DNA from: Acidisoma sp. L85
GTDB lineage: Bacteria > Pseudomonadota > Alphaproteobacteria > Acetobacterales > Acetobacteraceae
Assembly: GCF_009765865.1 (NCBI RefSeq)
Contig: NZ_LMUQ01000061.1
Location: forward strand, 128,597 to 192,596
Direction: 5' to 3'
Length of the DNA stretch: 64,000 nt
Part shown: positions 1 to 8,604 of the stretch, piece after piece
Position numbering within the stretch: the stretch's first letter is position 1
How the letters are laid out: each line of letters opens with the position of its first letter
Made by a program: the position numbers and the translations under genes
Notes under the pieces: generated by a model
The model's input: only the letters and a program-made list of their open reading frames with translations
Database searches by the model: none
What the model was told of the DNA's origin: nothing

Positions 1-922
1 ACCATGCATGCCGGCTGGGATCCAGGCCGGCATGCCGCCAAAGCCGCGCGAAGGCGAGTTCGACCGGCGCGTAGGACATGTAGGCGCAGTAGGAGAGCCC
101 GCCGAGCGCCGTAAGGCCCGGCACCCGGCCAAGAACGCGGTTTCGATTGGCCGCGAGCGAAAGAAGGCAAAGGAAGATACCGCCCACCGCCACGGCATCG
201 GCGGCGGAATCTGGCGTCCCAGCCAAAATGCCGAGCGTCGCCACCATAAGCCCCACAAGACCCGCCAAAGCCGCGTTACGCTGCCCCATGGCCGGCAGCA
301 TGATGGCGATCGCCATTCCGGCCAGGAACTCCGGAAAAAACCGCCAGAGCGCACCGGCATAGGTCAGGTTGAGACCGGCGGGCGAGAGTAGCGCCACGGC
401 CCCCAGCGCGGCCCACAGGACCAGGGAGCCCAAAGCCGCAATCCTCACTCCGAAACCCGAGACAAGGCTCAGAAGGAGAGGAAAAGCCAGATAGCCGGCC
501 CATTCCGTGCTGACCGACCAGGACGGATAGTTCCAGCTCCAGCCTTGGCTGGCGCCCCAGCCATTCAGCATGAGGAGCTGCAGGAAAAACTCGCGTCCAC
601 TGGCACGACCTGCCTGATGTGGCGCAACGCCTGCCGCCTCGGCGAGCAGGAACCAGCCGCCGAGCAGCAGAAGCAGGGTGAGGTGGACAGGATAAAGCCG
701 GACGAGACGGCGCCACCAGAAGAGCAAAACGTCGCGGGGTCGCAGTCCCAGGCTTGGATAGCGATGGGCGAGCACACAGCCCGAGAGGATGAAGAAGCCA
801 TCGACGCCGAGGTAGCCGCGCTTCACCCAGGGACGCAGAAGCGGAAAAGCCAGATGAAGGTCGAGATGATAGGCCAATACCCAGAGCGCAAGTAATGCGC
901 GCGCGGCCGTCAAATCCGGCAA
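1..922 (-). CDS. Acyltransferase 3 family membrane protein (OafA-like), C-terminus cut by window edge
   Basis: Integral-membrane acyltransferase of the OafA/YrhL type, which transfers acyl groups to sugars or other envelope glycans; the substrate cannot be told. Reading the minus strand from about 922 to the left edge gives an open frame of roughly 307 residues. It begins with the family signature LTAARALLALWVLAYH, which carries the catalytic-type His, followed by GYLGVDGFFILSG, RRLVRLYPVHL and SWSVSTEWAGYLAFPL. Several hydrophobic segments follow up to GGLSYCAYMSYAP, near the edge. The start is uncertain: the frame is open further upstream with a GTG at 1027, but the conserved part starts just after a TTG at 922. 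The protein resembles the acyltransferase at 32925-34124 in motif order, so the window holds two members of this family. Family confident, start and substrate unknown. Confidence 0.8.
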   Translation of the reverse strand, partial: MPDLTAARALLALWVLAYHLDLHLAFPLLRPWVKRGYLGVDGFFILSGCVLAHRYPSLGLRPRDVLLFWWRRLVRLYPVHLTLLLLLGGWFLLAEAAGVAPHQAGRASGREFFLQLLMLNGWGASQGWSWNYPSWSVSTEWAGYLAFPLLLSLVSGFGVRIAALGSLVLWAALGAVALLSPAGLNLTYAGALWRFFPEFLAGMAIAIMLPAMGQRNAALAGLVGLMVATLGILAGTPDSAADAVAVGGIFLCLLSLAANRNRVLGRVPGLTALGGLSYCAYMSYAPVELAFARLWRHAGLDPSRHAW

Positions 923-1283
923 CTTCCGCGAGCTATCATCAACTAACAGACCAGCGGTATCTTCGTTGTAGGAATATTGGTTCGTAACTACGCGACTAGG
1001 TAAATGTTTCGATAAAAATTCGTGCACAACGACACAATAGCTCGTGACAGGAGGCTGCCCGCTAGATAAAGAAGTGCCCGCGACGCCATCGCGCCGCGGG
1101 CCAAGTTTAGGGAGGAAACGCCAGTCACACGACAGAATGAGGACCTAACCTCATCCGTGACTGAAGCATGCGGAGATAATCCGCCCTCGTCCATTAGAAA
1201 AGTCTGAAGTTTTCCCGGTTTTTTTCGAATACGAACGAGTTATGCCCGTTTCGTAATCAGTCTTGCGTTGGATGCCTCAGACG
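923..1283. other. Intergenic region, comparatively AT-rich, between acyltransferase and rne
   Basis: About 360 bases with clearly lower GC than the flanking genes. It probably holds the promoter of the minus-strand acyltransferase. A 68-codon minus-strand frame (988-1194) exists, but nothing in its composition suggests a gene. The acyltransferase frame is also open through part of this stretch, so its true start may lie here. Confidence 0.4.
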
Positions 1284-1313
1284 ATGGCAGGCCCGCGTCA
1301 GCGGGCCTGCCAT
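1284..1313 (-). terminator. Strong hairpin just after rne
   Basis: A perfect 13-bp inverted repeat (arms 1284-1296 and 1301-1313, loop of 4) starts 8 bases after the rne stop codon. No T-run follows on the minus strand, so it may act as an RNA-stabilising 3' end or a Rho-assisted terminator rather than a classical intrinsic one. Confidence 0.55.
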
Positions 1314-1320
1314 TTCTATG

Positions 1321-4300
1321 TCAGCGCTTCCACCATCCGCGCTTCTTTTCCGCACCCACCGTATCGACTCCAACCACCACCGGCTGGATCACCGGAGCGG
1401 CCGAACGCTCGGCTTGTTCAGCATAGGGATCGGACGCCGGGGCCTCGGTGCCATCGGGCGGGATCAGTGGCGCGGGGTCGAAGACATTGCTCCTGATGCC
1501 CGAGTTGAGCGGCGGCTGGTGCACCATCTCCTCCTCAAGCTGAGCATCCTCCTCGCTTGGCATGCGCGGCGTCGGCGCCGCAGCCGCACGAGCGCGTGGC
1601 GCAGCGCGCCGACGAGGCGCCGGCGCGCTGTGAACTTCGTCCGGCGCCAATTCGCCTAGCAGCTCCAAAGGCGCCGCGGCCTCCTTTGGCTTCCGGGCCC
1701 TTGGGGTGCGCGCGGGAGCGCGCCCCTTGCGCGCCACCGGCGCCACTTCGACCGCTTCAGCGGGCACCACGTCGGCAACGGGCGCCGCAACCTCGGGCGT
1801 CTCGACCGCCGGACTCTCAGCCGCGACGGCCATGTCCGCCGTCGAAGCTTCGTCGGCCGCGAAAGCCTCGGCGGCTGCCACCGCGCTTTGCTCCGGGACA
1901 TCAGACGGCGCGAGTCGCGTGGGTTGTGGCTCCGGCACAAAGTCTAGCGCCGCGAAGAGCTCATCGACCTGCCCCGCATAGGGATTGGCCGGGGTTGGAC
2001 CGCGATACGGAACCGGCTCACCGGTGCCGCTAACCTCGCTGCGCCGCCCGCCACCGCGACTGCTGCGCCGGCGGCGGCCACCGGTCGTCTCCGCCATAGC
2101 CACCGGCTGCGGCATCTCGGGCGATGGCCCGATCGGCGGCATGATGTCGGGACCAGGGCCGCTGGGATCACCCGGAATCTCCGGCCCCGGACCATTCGGC
2201 ACAGGCAATTCGGGTTCGCGGCCCGGACGCTCCGGTATTTCGGGTCCCGGACCGGGAACCGGACGATCGGGCAGCGGCGGAACGCCCGGATCCCGTGGCC
2301 CGGGCGAAGGCTCGTCCGGAGAGATCGGCGGGATCGCCGGCTCCTGCGGCGCGGGCGTGGGATCGGCTGCCTGAAGCAGGTCGCCGTCTTCCTCGTCGTC
2401 GCTCTCGAAGCCGCCTTCCGACTGGAACTCGCCTTCGCCCTGGAACGGCTGCGTATTATTCGCGGCGCCAGCCTCCTGGCCTTCCTCACGACGGCCGCCA
2501 CGACGGCGGCGGCGACGGCGACGGCGACGCTCCTGTCCTTCCTCGCCACTCGCGCTCTGCTGCGCATTGGGCTGGACCTGCGCCTGCACCGCGGCAGCGA
2601 TGATGGCCGCCTCGGGAACGGGCACGGATTGCGGTGTCGAATGCAGCACTGCGGCGGTTTCCCCTGCTTCATCCTCCGCGGCGGTGTCATAGACCGCAGT
2701 GGCGGAGGTGTTCATGGCGATCGGGCCGCCGATCTGCGGCGCCTCGCCACTCTGCACATAGGGTTTCGAACGCTCGATGCGCACCTGCGGCGCCAGTAAA
2801 CTCTCGTCCTGCAACAGGATGATCTGGATGCCGTGAATACGCTCGATCGCCGCCAGACGCTCGCGCTTGAAGTTGAGGATATACATCGCGACCGCACCGG
2901 CGAGATGCACCTGCAACTCGGACGCACGGCGTCGCGCCGCCTCTTCCTCAAGCGCACGCAGCACATGGATGGCCGAACTTTCGACGCTGCGGACGTGCCC
3001 GAGGCCAAGGCAATGCGGGCAAGTCACGAAGGCGGTCTCGGCGAGCGACGGGCGCAGCCGCTGACGGCTCATTTCGAGCAGGCCGAAATGGCTGATCTGG
3101 CCAATCTGGATCCGCGCGCGATCGTTTTTCAGCGCTTCCTTGAGGCGCCGCTCCACCATCGCATTGTGCTTGCGGCTCTCCATGTCGATGAAGTCGATCA
3201 CGATCAGCCCGGCGAGATCCCGCAGGCGGAACTGGCGCGCCGCCTCATCCGCCGCTTCGAGATTGGTGCGCAGCGCTGTCTCCTCGACATTGCGCTCGCG
3301 CGTCGAGCGGCCGGAATTCACATCGACCGCGACCAGCGCCTCGGCCTGGTTGATCACCAGATAGCCGCCGGATTTGAGCTGCACGGTCGGGCTCATCATG
3401 GCGTCGAGCTGCAACTCGACCTGATGCTTGGCGAAAAGCGGCAGGTCGCTGTCGCGCCATAGCTGGACCTTGGAGACATGCTGCGGCGTCAGCATCCGCA
3501 TGAAGTCGCGCGCGGCCTTCCAGCCGGCCTCGCCATCGACCAGCACTTCCTCGATATCGCCGGTATAGCCGTCGCGGATCGCCCGTTTGATAAGGCTCGC
3601 CTCCTCGTAGATGAGGGACGGCGCCACCGATTGCAGCGTGTGGTCGCGAATATCGTCCCACAACCGCAACAGATACTCGCAGTCGCGCCGGATCTCGGGC
3701 TTCGGCCGGTTGGCGCCGGCGGTGCGGACGATCATGCCCATGCCCGCCGGCATATCGACTTCCTTAATGACCTCGCGCAGGCGCTTGCGATCGGCGAGCG
3801 AGGTGATCTTGCGGGAAACCCCGCCGCCGCGCGGCGAATTGGGCATCAGCACGCAGTAGCGGCCGGCCAGCGACAGGTAGGTGGTCAGCGCCGCGCCTTT
3901 ATTGCCGCGCTCCTCCTTCACCACCTGGATCAGCATGATCTGGCGGCGGTGGATGACTTCCTGGATCTTGTAGTTGCGCATGAAGCGGGTGGACTGGCGC
4001 CGCTCGGGCGCCTCCTCGCCGCCATCATTGCCCTCGGCGCCGCCGATATTCTCCGGCGCCTCCTCGGTCGCGTCATCCTGCGCGACGGAAACATGGCCCT
4101 CAGGCTCCGCGAAGGACGGCAGATCCGCCTCGGCCAGTTCGGGAGGCGCCTCAGCCGAGATTACGATATCCCGCGCCATCGCCGCAGGCTGCGCCCTCGG
4201 CGTGGATGTCGCTTCGCTTTCTTCCTCGGCCGGCGGCTCGACTGAAGCGCCTATAAGGGCTTCGGCCGCAACGGTCGGCTGTTCGGCGGGCGCGTTTTCG

Positions 4301-4755
4301 AGTTCCGCTTCAACCGCCGCCTCGAAGGCGGGCTCGATCGCATCGAATTCCGAAATGATCGGGGCTTCGCTCTGCGCTTCGGCAAAGCCGGACACCTTGC
4401 GGCCCCGCGAGGCCGCGCGATCCTGAGCGGCTTCCTCGGCCGCCTCAGCCTCCTCCTCGGCGCGCAACTCGGCCGCCTCGATCTCGAGCAGGCGCTGCCG
4501 GTCGGCGACGGGGATCTGGTAATAGTCGGGATGGATTTCGCCGAAAGCCAGGAAGCCGTGGCGATTGCCGCCGTATTCGACGAAGGCGGCCTGAAGGCTG
4601 GGTTCTACCCGGATGACCTTCGCGAGGTAGATGTTACCCTTGATCTGCTTCTTGGTGGAGGTCTCGACGTCGAAATCCTCGAGCTTCGTGCCGTCCAGGA
4701 TAACGACCCGGGTCTCCTCCGCATGGGTCGCGTCGATGAGCATTCTTTTCGTCAT
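1321..4755 (-). CDS. rne: Ribonuclease E (RNase E/G family, long form)
   Basis: Endoribonuclease that starts mRNA decay and processes rRNA/tRNA, and is the scaffold of the degradosome. The protein is 1144 residues from the ATG at 4755 (MTKRMLIDATHAEE); the longer frame to 4818 adds a leader unlike RNase E. Order: S1 domain interrupted by an acidic Ala/Glu-rich insertion (about residues 80-265), RNase H-like and DNase I-like catalytic parts with VDVNSGR (Asp near 478) and VIDFIDM (Asp near 521), and the zinc-link CPHCLGLG (Cys 579, 582). A disordered tail follows, with a run of ten arginines and a Pro/Gly/Glu-rich stretch. The last residues, EKKRGWWKR, match the GWW peptide reported to bind PNPase in Caulobacter. 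The upstream leader contains two hairpins, which suggests autoregulation as known for E. coli rne (inference). Confidence 0.95.
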   Translation of the reverse strand: MTKRMLIDATHAEETRVVILDGTKLEDFDVETSTKKQIKGNIYLAKVIRVEPSLQAAFVEYGGNRHGFLAFGEIHPDYYQIPVADRQRLLEIEAAELRAEEEAEAAEEAAQDRAASRGRKVSGFAEAQSEAPIISEFDAIEPAFEAAVEAELENAPAEQPTVAAEALIGASVEPPAEEESEATSTPRAQPAAMARDIVISAEAPPELAEADLPSFAEPEGHVSVAQDDATEEAPENIGGAEGNDGGEEAPERRQSTRFMRNYKIQEVIHRRQIMLIQVVKEERGNKGAALTTYLSLAGRYCVLMPNSPRGGGVSRKITSLADRKRLREVIKEVDMPAGMGMIVRTAGANRPKPEIRRDCEYLLRLWDDIRDHTLQSVAPSLIYEEASLIKRAIRDGYTGDIEEVLVDGEAGWKAARDFMRMLTPQHVSKVQLWRDSDLPLFAKHQVELQLDAMMSPTVQLKSGGYLVINQAEALVAVDVNSGRSTRERNVEETALRTNLEAADEAARQFRLRDLAGLIVIDFIDMESRKHNAMVERRLKEALKNDRARIQIGQISHFGLLEMSRQRLRPSLAETAFVTCPHCLGLGHVRSVESSAIHVLRALEEEAARRRASELQVHLAGAVAMYILNFKRERLAAIERIHGIQIILLQDESLLAPQVRIERSKPYVQSGEAPQIGGPIAMNTSATAVYDTAAEDEAGETAAVLHSTPQSVPVPEAAIIAAAVQAQVQPNAQQSASGEEGQERRRRRRRRRRGGRREEGQEAGAANNTQPFQGEGEFQSEGGFESDDEEDGDLLQAADPTPAPQEPAIPPISPDEPSPGPRDPGVPPLPDRPVPGPGPEIPERPGREPELPVPNGPGPEIPGDPSGPGPDIMPPIGPSPEMPQPVAMAETTGGRRRRSSRGGGRRSEVSGTGEPVPYRGPTPANPYAGQVDELFAALDFVPEPQPTRLAPSDVPEQSAVAAAEAFAADEASTADMAVAAESPAVETPEVAAPVADVVPAEAVEVAPVARKGRAPARTPRARKPKEAAAPLELLGELAPDEVHSAPAPRRRAAPRARAAAAPTPRMPSEEDAQLEEEMVHQPPLNSGIRSNVFDPAPLIPPDGTEAPASDPYAEQAERSAAPVIQPVVVGVDTVGAEKKRGWWKR

Positions 4756-4773
4756 GTACTGAAAAACTCCGGC

Positions 4774-4892
4774 GTGCCCGGAATGCGGGCACGGCCGCCG
4801 ATACGCGGCGACTTGCAATGAGTGAAATAAGGTGGCGGCTGGTCCACGGATCGGACGGCCTTGCTCTCACAATGAGGCTCTGAAAGGCCGTC
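4774..4892 (-). promoter_or_regulatory. Two hairpins in the presumed rne 5' leader
   Basis: Two perfect inverted repeats lie upstream of rne: arms 4774-4780/4786-4792 (7 bp, loop 5), starting 18 bases before the start codon, and arms 4854-4862/4884-4892 (9 bp, loop 21). They would form in the minus-strand transcript. In E. coli, RNase E represses its own mRNA through leader stem-loops; whether these do so is inference. Confidence 0.4.
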
Positions 4893-5200
4893 GTCATCGA
4901 ACGTGTCCCTACCACCGGGGGATGCGCCGCTCGCTCACGAACGGCTGTGTTGATAAGGCGCGGTCCTGGCTCGCTCCCGCACCGCGTCACGCTCGCGGCG
5001 CGCCGCGGAGGCGGAAACGGATGAGGCCGGGTTAGACCCGTTTGCCTGAACACGCAGAAGCGGGGAGCCGGAGCCGACGATCGGCACATCCAGCACACGC
5101 CCTGCCTATAAGGATGAGCCAAACCGCCAGGGGTTGCAAGGCGACCCGATCGCCGAGGCCGATTATGCCGCAAATTAATATCGGCCATCTCAAAGGAAAG
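4893..5200. other. Divergent promoter region between rne and amiC
   Basis: No gene is supported here. The stretch separates two divergent genes and must contain the promoters for rne (minus) and amiC (plus). Short frames in it have no recognisable content. Confidence 0.5.
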
Positions 5201-5284
5201 ATGATTTCGCGAAGCTCACCTGTTAAGTTCTGCCCCGTGAACGCTCAAAACACTCAGGGAAATGCGCTTCCTGCCTCCCACGCC

Positions 5285-6139
5285 ATGATCGAGCGTAGAC
5301 TCGTATTGGGCACGGGCGTTATCGCGAGCCTGTTGTTGCCGAGCTGGATCCTGCCCGCCCTTGCCCAAGCGGAGACCCTGAGAAAGCGGTTGCACCGCGG
5401 CGGCAAACACGCCCCCGCGACGGTCGCGCGCTCTTCCAAGCATTCTCCGGTCGTCATGCTCGACCCGGGTCACGGCGGCAAGGATCCGGGCGCCATCGGC
5501 GTCGCCGGCACCTACGAAAAGCACGTGGCGCTCGCGGCCGCGCATGACCTCAAGTCGCGCCTCGAGAAGGGCGGCCGCTACCGCGTGCTGATGACCCGCG
5601 CCGGCGACCGCTTCATCCCGCTGGAGGAACGCGTCGGCCTAGCTCAGCAGCACGGCGCCGATCTCTTCGTATCCATGCATGCCGATTCGGTCCCCGACCA
5701 CAGCGTGCGCGGCGCGAGTGTCTACACGCTCTCCACCAACGCCTCGGACGCCCAGACCGCCGGCCTCGCCGCGCGCGAGAATAGCGCGGACCGCTTCGGC
5801 GGCCCAGGTTTCACCGGGGTCTCCCCCTCAGTTGCCCGGATACTGGCAAGTCTGGTCGGCCAGGAGACGCGGATCGGCTCGGCGACCTTGCAGCAGGACA
5901 TGGTGCGCTGCCTGACCGGCGGCACGCAGATGCTTAACCAGCCATCCCGCCACGCCGCCTTCGTCGTGCTGAAATCGGCCGAAATTCCCAGCGTCCTGGT
6001 CGAGATGGGCTTCATGTCCAACTTCAAGGACGAGACGGCGCTGCGCCAGCAATCCCACCGCCAGCAGATTACCCAATCGATGTCGGATGCTGTGGATTCC
6101 TGGTTCGCCGCCCGCGATGGTGCTCGCATGGCTGGCTGA
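5285..6139 (+). CDS. amiC: N-acetylmuramoyl-L-alanine amidase (Amidase_3), probable Tat substrate
   Basis: Zinc amidase that cuts the bond between muramic acid and the stem peptide, mainly for daughter-cell separation in the periplasm. From ATG 5285 it has 284 residues. It begins with a signal peptide MIERRLVLGTGVIASLLLPS containing a twin arginine, like E. coli AmiA/AmiC, which are Tat-exported. The catalytic part shows VMLDPGHGGKDPG, the Glu in TYEKHVALA, SMHADS and the late Glu in SVLVEMGFMSN, the usual Amidase_3 zinc and catalytic set. The N-terminal AMIN domain of the larger AmiC proteins is absent. A second start at ATG 5201 has a better ribosome binding site (AAAGGAAAG) and would give a 28-residue longer n-region, which is compatible with Tat signals. 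It ends 8 bases before the convergent eutC. Confidence 0.88.
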   Translation: MIERRLVLGTGVIASLLLPSWILPALAQAETLRKRLHRGGKHAPATVARSSKHSPVVMLDPGHGGKDPGAIGVAGTYEKHVALAAAHDLKSRLEKGGRYRVLMTRAGDRFIPLEERVGLAQQHGADLFVSMHADSVPDHSVRGASVYTLSTNASDAQTAGLAARENSADRFGGPGFTGVSPSVARILASLVGQETRIGSATLQQDMVRCLTGGTQMLNQPSRHAAFVVLKSAEIPSVLVEMGFMSNFKDETALRQQSHRQQITQSMSDAVDSWFAARDGARMAG

Positions 6140-6146
6140 AGACCAG

Positions 6147-6923
6147 TCATCCAGCCTGCGGAAGGGCGCCCGGCTGAGGTGTCGCAGCCAACAGCCTGTC
6201 GCTGTCGTCCTTGAGGGTAACGCCACTGATTTGCCGCGCCAGAGCCTGGTCGATCAGCCAGCCCACCCGCCGCGCCGCCTCATCCAATACCATGCCTTCT
6301 GGCCGGATATTGGAAACGCAGTTGCGATCCGCATCGGTCCGGCCGAGCCGGGGCCCAAAGGTGACGTAAGCGCCCAGACTATCCGGCGAGGACAGACCCG
6401 GCCGCTCACCGATCAGCACCAGCATGAGCTTGCTTTCCAACAACTCGCCGACCTCGTCCCCCAAAGCCACCCGTCCGCGCGGCGCGAGGCAGATCGGACC
6501 CACCGTTCGGCCGCCGCGCAGAATGACCGGAACCATCAGCGCGAGCAGTGTCGCCGCGTGGCTGCCCGTCGCCAAGGCGGAGAGCCCGCCCGCGACCAGG
6601 ATCGCGACCTCGGCACCCGGCCCCGCCGTCTTGAGACGAAGCGCCGAATCGGATGCCAGACGACGGCCAAGATCCGGCCGCGTCAGGTAAGTCGCCTGAT
6701 CCATACAGCGGCTTTCGACATGCAGCACGGTCAGGCCAAGAGGCGTCATCGCTTCCGCCACCGCATCCAAATCCAGCGACGCATGCACCGCATCCCGCGC
6801 CAAGGCATGGGCGGCGCGGAAAGCGAGATGGTCGGTGGTTGCTATCCCAGGTCCCGCGCGGCCGAGCCCGATACGCGCGGCGGTCAGGCCGCGAAGATGG
6901 CTCCAGCGATCACCGCCGCTCAT
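6147..6923 (-). CDS. eutC: Ethanolamine ammonia-lyase small subunit
   Basis: Light chain of the adenosylcobalamin-dependent enzyme that converts ethanolamine to acetaldehyde and ammonia. It has 258 residues from ATG 6923, which overlaps the eutB stop codon in an ATGA arrangement and so fixes the start. Typical EutC segments are visible: GLTAARIGLGRAGP near the N-terminus, DHLAFRAAHALARDAVH, SRCMDQATYLTRPDLGR, VLIGERPGLSSPDSLGAY and NCVSNIRPEGM. Only eutB accompanies it in the window. No reactivase (eutA), microcompartment shell gene, ethanolamine permease or regulator is seen nearby, so this is the minimal, compartment-free form common outside enteric bacteria. The acetaldehyde would have to be handled by enzymes encoded elsewhere. 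Confidence 0.93.
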   Translation of the reverse strand: MSGGDRWSHLRGLTAARIGLGRAGPGIATTDHLAFRAAHALARDAVHASLDLDAVAEAMTPLGLTVLHVESRCMDQATYLTRPDLGRRLASDSALRLKTAGPGAEVAILVAGGLSALATGSHAATLLALMVPVILRGGRTVGPICLAPRGRVALGDEVGELLESKLMLVLIGERPGLSSPDSLGAYVTFGPRLGRTDADRNCVSNIRPEGMVLDEAARRVGWLIDQALARQISGVTLKDDSDRLLAATPQPGALPQAG

Positions 6924-8296
6924 GCCGCGATCAGTTTGTGGAAGCGCTCCGGCATTTCCAGTGGCCGCACGCGTCCGGCCGCATCCATCAGCCCGGCGCG
7001 CTCCAGCCACGCCTCGAATTCCGGCGCGGGCTTCAGCGCCAGCATCTGCCGCAGCGCGAGGACATCGTGGAAACTCGTGCTCTGATAACCGAGCATCACG
7101 TCATCCGCGCCGGGCACGCCCATGATGAAGGTCAGGCCGGCCGCGGCGAGCGTGGTCATCAGCAGGTCCATGTCATCCTGATCCGCCTCGGCATGGTTGG
7201 TGTAGCAAACGTCGCAACCCATCGGCACGCCGAGCAGCTTGGCGCAGAAATGGTCTTCCAGCCCGGCCCGGATGATCTGCTTGCCGTCATAGAGATATTC
7301 CGGCCCGATGAAGCCCACGACGGTATTGACCAGCAGCGGCGAGAAGGCGCGGGCGACGGCATAGGAACGCGCCTCGATCGTCTGCTGATCGCAACCATGA
7401 TGCGCGTCGGCGGACAGCGCGCTGCCCTGGCCGGTCTCGAAATACATCACGTCCTGACCGATGGTGCCGCGCCCGAGCGAAAGCGCCGCCTCGCGCGCCT
7501 CGCGCAAGGTCGAAAGGCCGAAGCCGAAGCTGGTATTCGTGGCCTCCGTGCCGCCGATCGACTGAAACACCAGATCGACCGGCGTTCCGCTATTCATCAG
7601 CTCGATCGCTGTCGTCACATGCGTCAGCACGCAGCTTTGCGTCGGCACTTCCAGCCGCTGGCGTAGATCATCGAGCATGCTCAGCAGGTCATGCACACGC
7701 TGCGGACTGTCTGAGGCTGGGTTGATGCCGATCACCGCATCGCCGCAGCCCAGCAGCAACCCATCAACGATGCTGGCGAGAATGCCGGCGGGGTCATCGG
7801 TCGGATGGTTCGGCTGCAGGCGGGAGGCAAGACGGCCCGGCAAACCGATCGTATTGCGGAAGCGAGTGACCACGCGCCGCTTGGCGGAGATCAGGATGAG
7901 ATCCTGAATGCGGCAGATCTTCGAAACCGCCGCGACCATCTCGGGTGTGAGGCCCGGTGACAGCGCCCCCAGCGCCTCGCCATCCGCCTCATCCGATAGC
8001 AGATGATCCCGCAAGCCGCCGACAGTGAGATGGCGGATCGGCGCGAAGGCGGCGGCATCGTGACCATCGACGATGAGCCGCGTGATCTCGTCGCTCTCGT
8101 AGGGCACCACGCTCTCGCTGAGAAACGCCGCGAGCGGCAGAGCGGCCAGCGCCATCTGCGCCGCCACGCGCTCCGCCATGCTGGCCGAGGCCACGCCCGC
8201 AAGCACATCGCCCGAACGCAAAGGTGTCGCGCGTGCAAGCAATGTGCGGAGATCGGAAAAGCTATAACGCGTGCCGCCGACGGTCTCTGCATACAT
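6920..8296 (-). CDS. eutB: Ethanolamine ammonia-lyase large subunit
   Basis: Heavy, catalytic chain of ethanolamine ammonia-lyase (B12-dependent radical enzyme, cytosolic). It has 458 residues from ATG 8296, close to the usual 453-465. A longer frame to 8497 would run through a repeat element and is unlikely. Conserved stretches include LRSGDVLAGVAS, QPNHPTDD, GDAVIGINPASDS, QSIGGTEATNTSFG, MYFETGQGSALSADAHHG, GFIGPEYLYDGKQI and MGCDVCYTNHAEADQDD, all family hallmarks around the TIM-barrel substrate and cobalamin sites. It is translationally coupled to eutC by a 4-base overlap. A palindromic C/G-rich repeat sits in the leader about 57-125 bases upstream of the start and could affect transcript stability. 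Confidence 0.95.
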   Translation of the reverse strand: MYAETVGGTRYSFSDLRTLLARATPLRSGDVLAGVASASMAERVAAQMALAALPLAAFLSESVVPYESDEITRLIVDGHDAAAFAPIRHLTVGGLRDHLLSDEADGEALGALSPGLTPEMVAAVSKICRIQDLILISAKRRVVTRFRNTIGLPGRLASRLQPNHPTDDPAGILASIVDGLLLGCGDAVIGINPASDSPQRVHDLLSMLDDLRQRLEVPTQSCVLTHVTTAIELMNSGTPVDLVFQSIGGTEATNTSFGFGLSTLREAREAALSLGRGTIGQDVMYFETGQGSALSADAHHGCDQQTIEARSYAVARAFSPLLVNTVVGFIGPEYLYDGKQIIRAGLEDHFCAKLLGVPMGCDVCYTNHAEADQDDMDLLMTTLAAAGLTFIMGVPGADDVMLGYQSTSFHDVLALRQMLALKPAPEFEAWLERAGLMDAAGRVRPLEMPERFHKLIAA

Positions 8297-8352
8297 GGCA
8301 ACCGGTTCCCAATCCGCTCGGACGCCGAGCACTGCCACGGCACCACCCCCAA

Positions 8353-8421
8353 CCCTCCCTTGGCGGGAGGGGAGAGGTTTTCCCTGGCTAGATTTGCCTC
8401 CCTGCAAGGGAGGGGCCAGGG
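8353..8421. repeat. C/G-rich nested hairpin repeat, copy 1 (upstream of eutB)
   Basis: CCCTCCC/GGGAGGG arms at 8353-8359/8365-8371, then an outer pair CCCTGGC (8382-8388)/GCCAGGG (8415-8421) enclosing CCTCCCT/AGGGAGG (8397-8403/8407-8413). A related element lies at 45287-45395. It resembles the short GGGAGGGG-type intergenic palindromes common in Alphaproteobacteria. Confidence 0.55.
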
Positions 8422-8604
8422 AGGCGTCGCTTGGAGCGACCATAAGGCTGAAAGCGAGGCGCACCCAACGCCCCTTGTCAAAGCGTTCCATCCGCAAGCC
8501 GCAACACTCGTTTCGCGGCAGGCAAGCTAATACCCGAGCTTAGACCTTTGGCGCGGCCATGCTATCGGGTGCCCTTCCGCCATCCGAGGCCTGCGGCAAA
8601 TAGT

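Noticed and set aside
2490-2535. CGGCGACGG-type triplet repeats inside rne
   Set aside because: They encode the poly-arginine stretch of the RNase E tail; not a separate repeat element.
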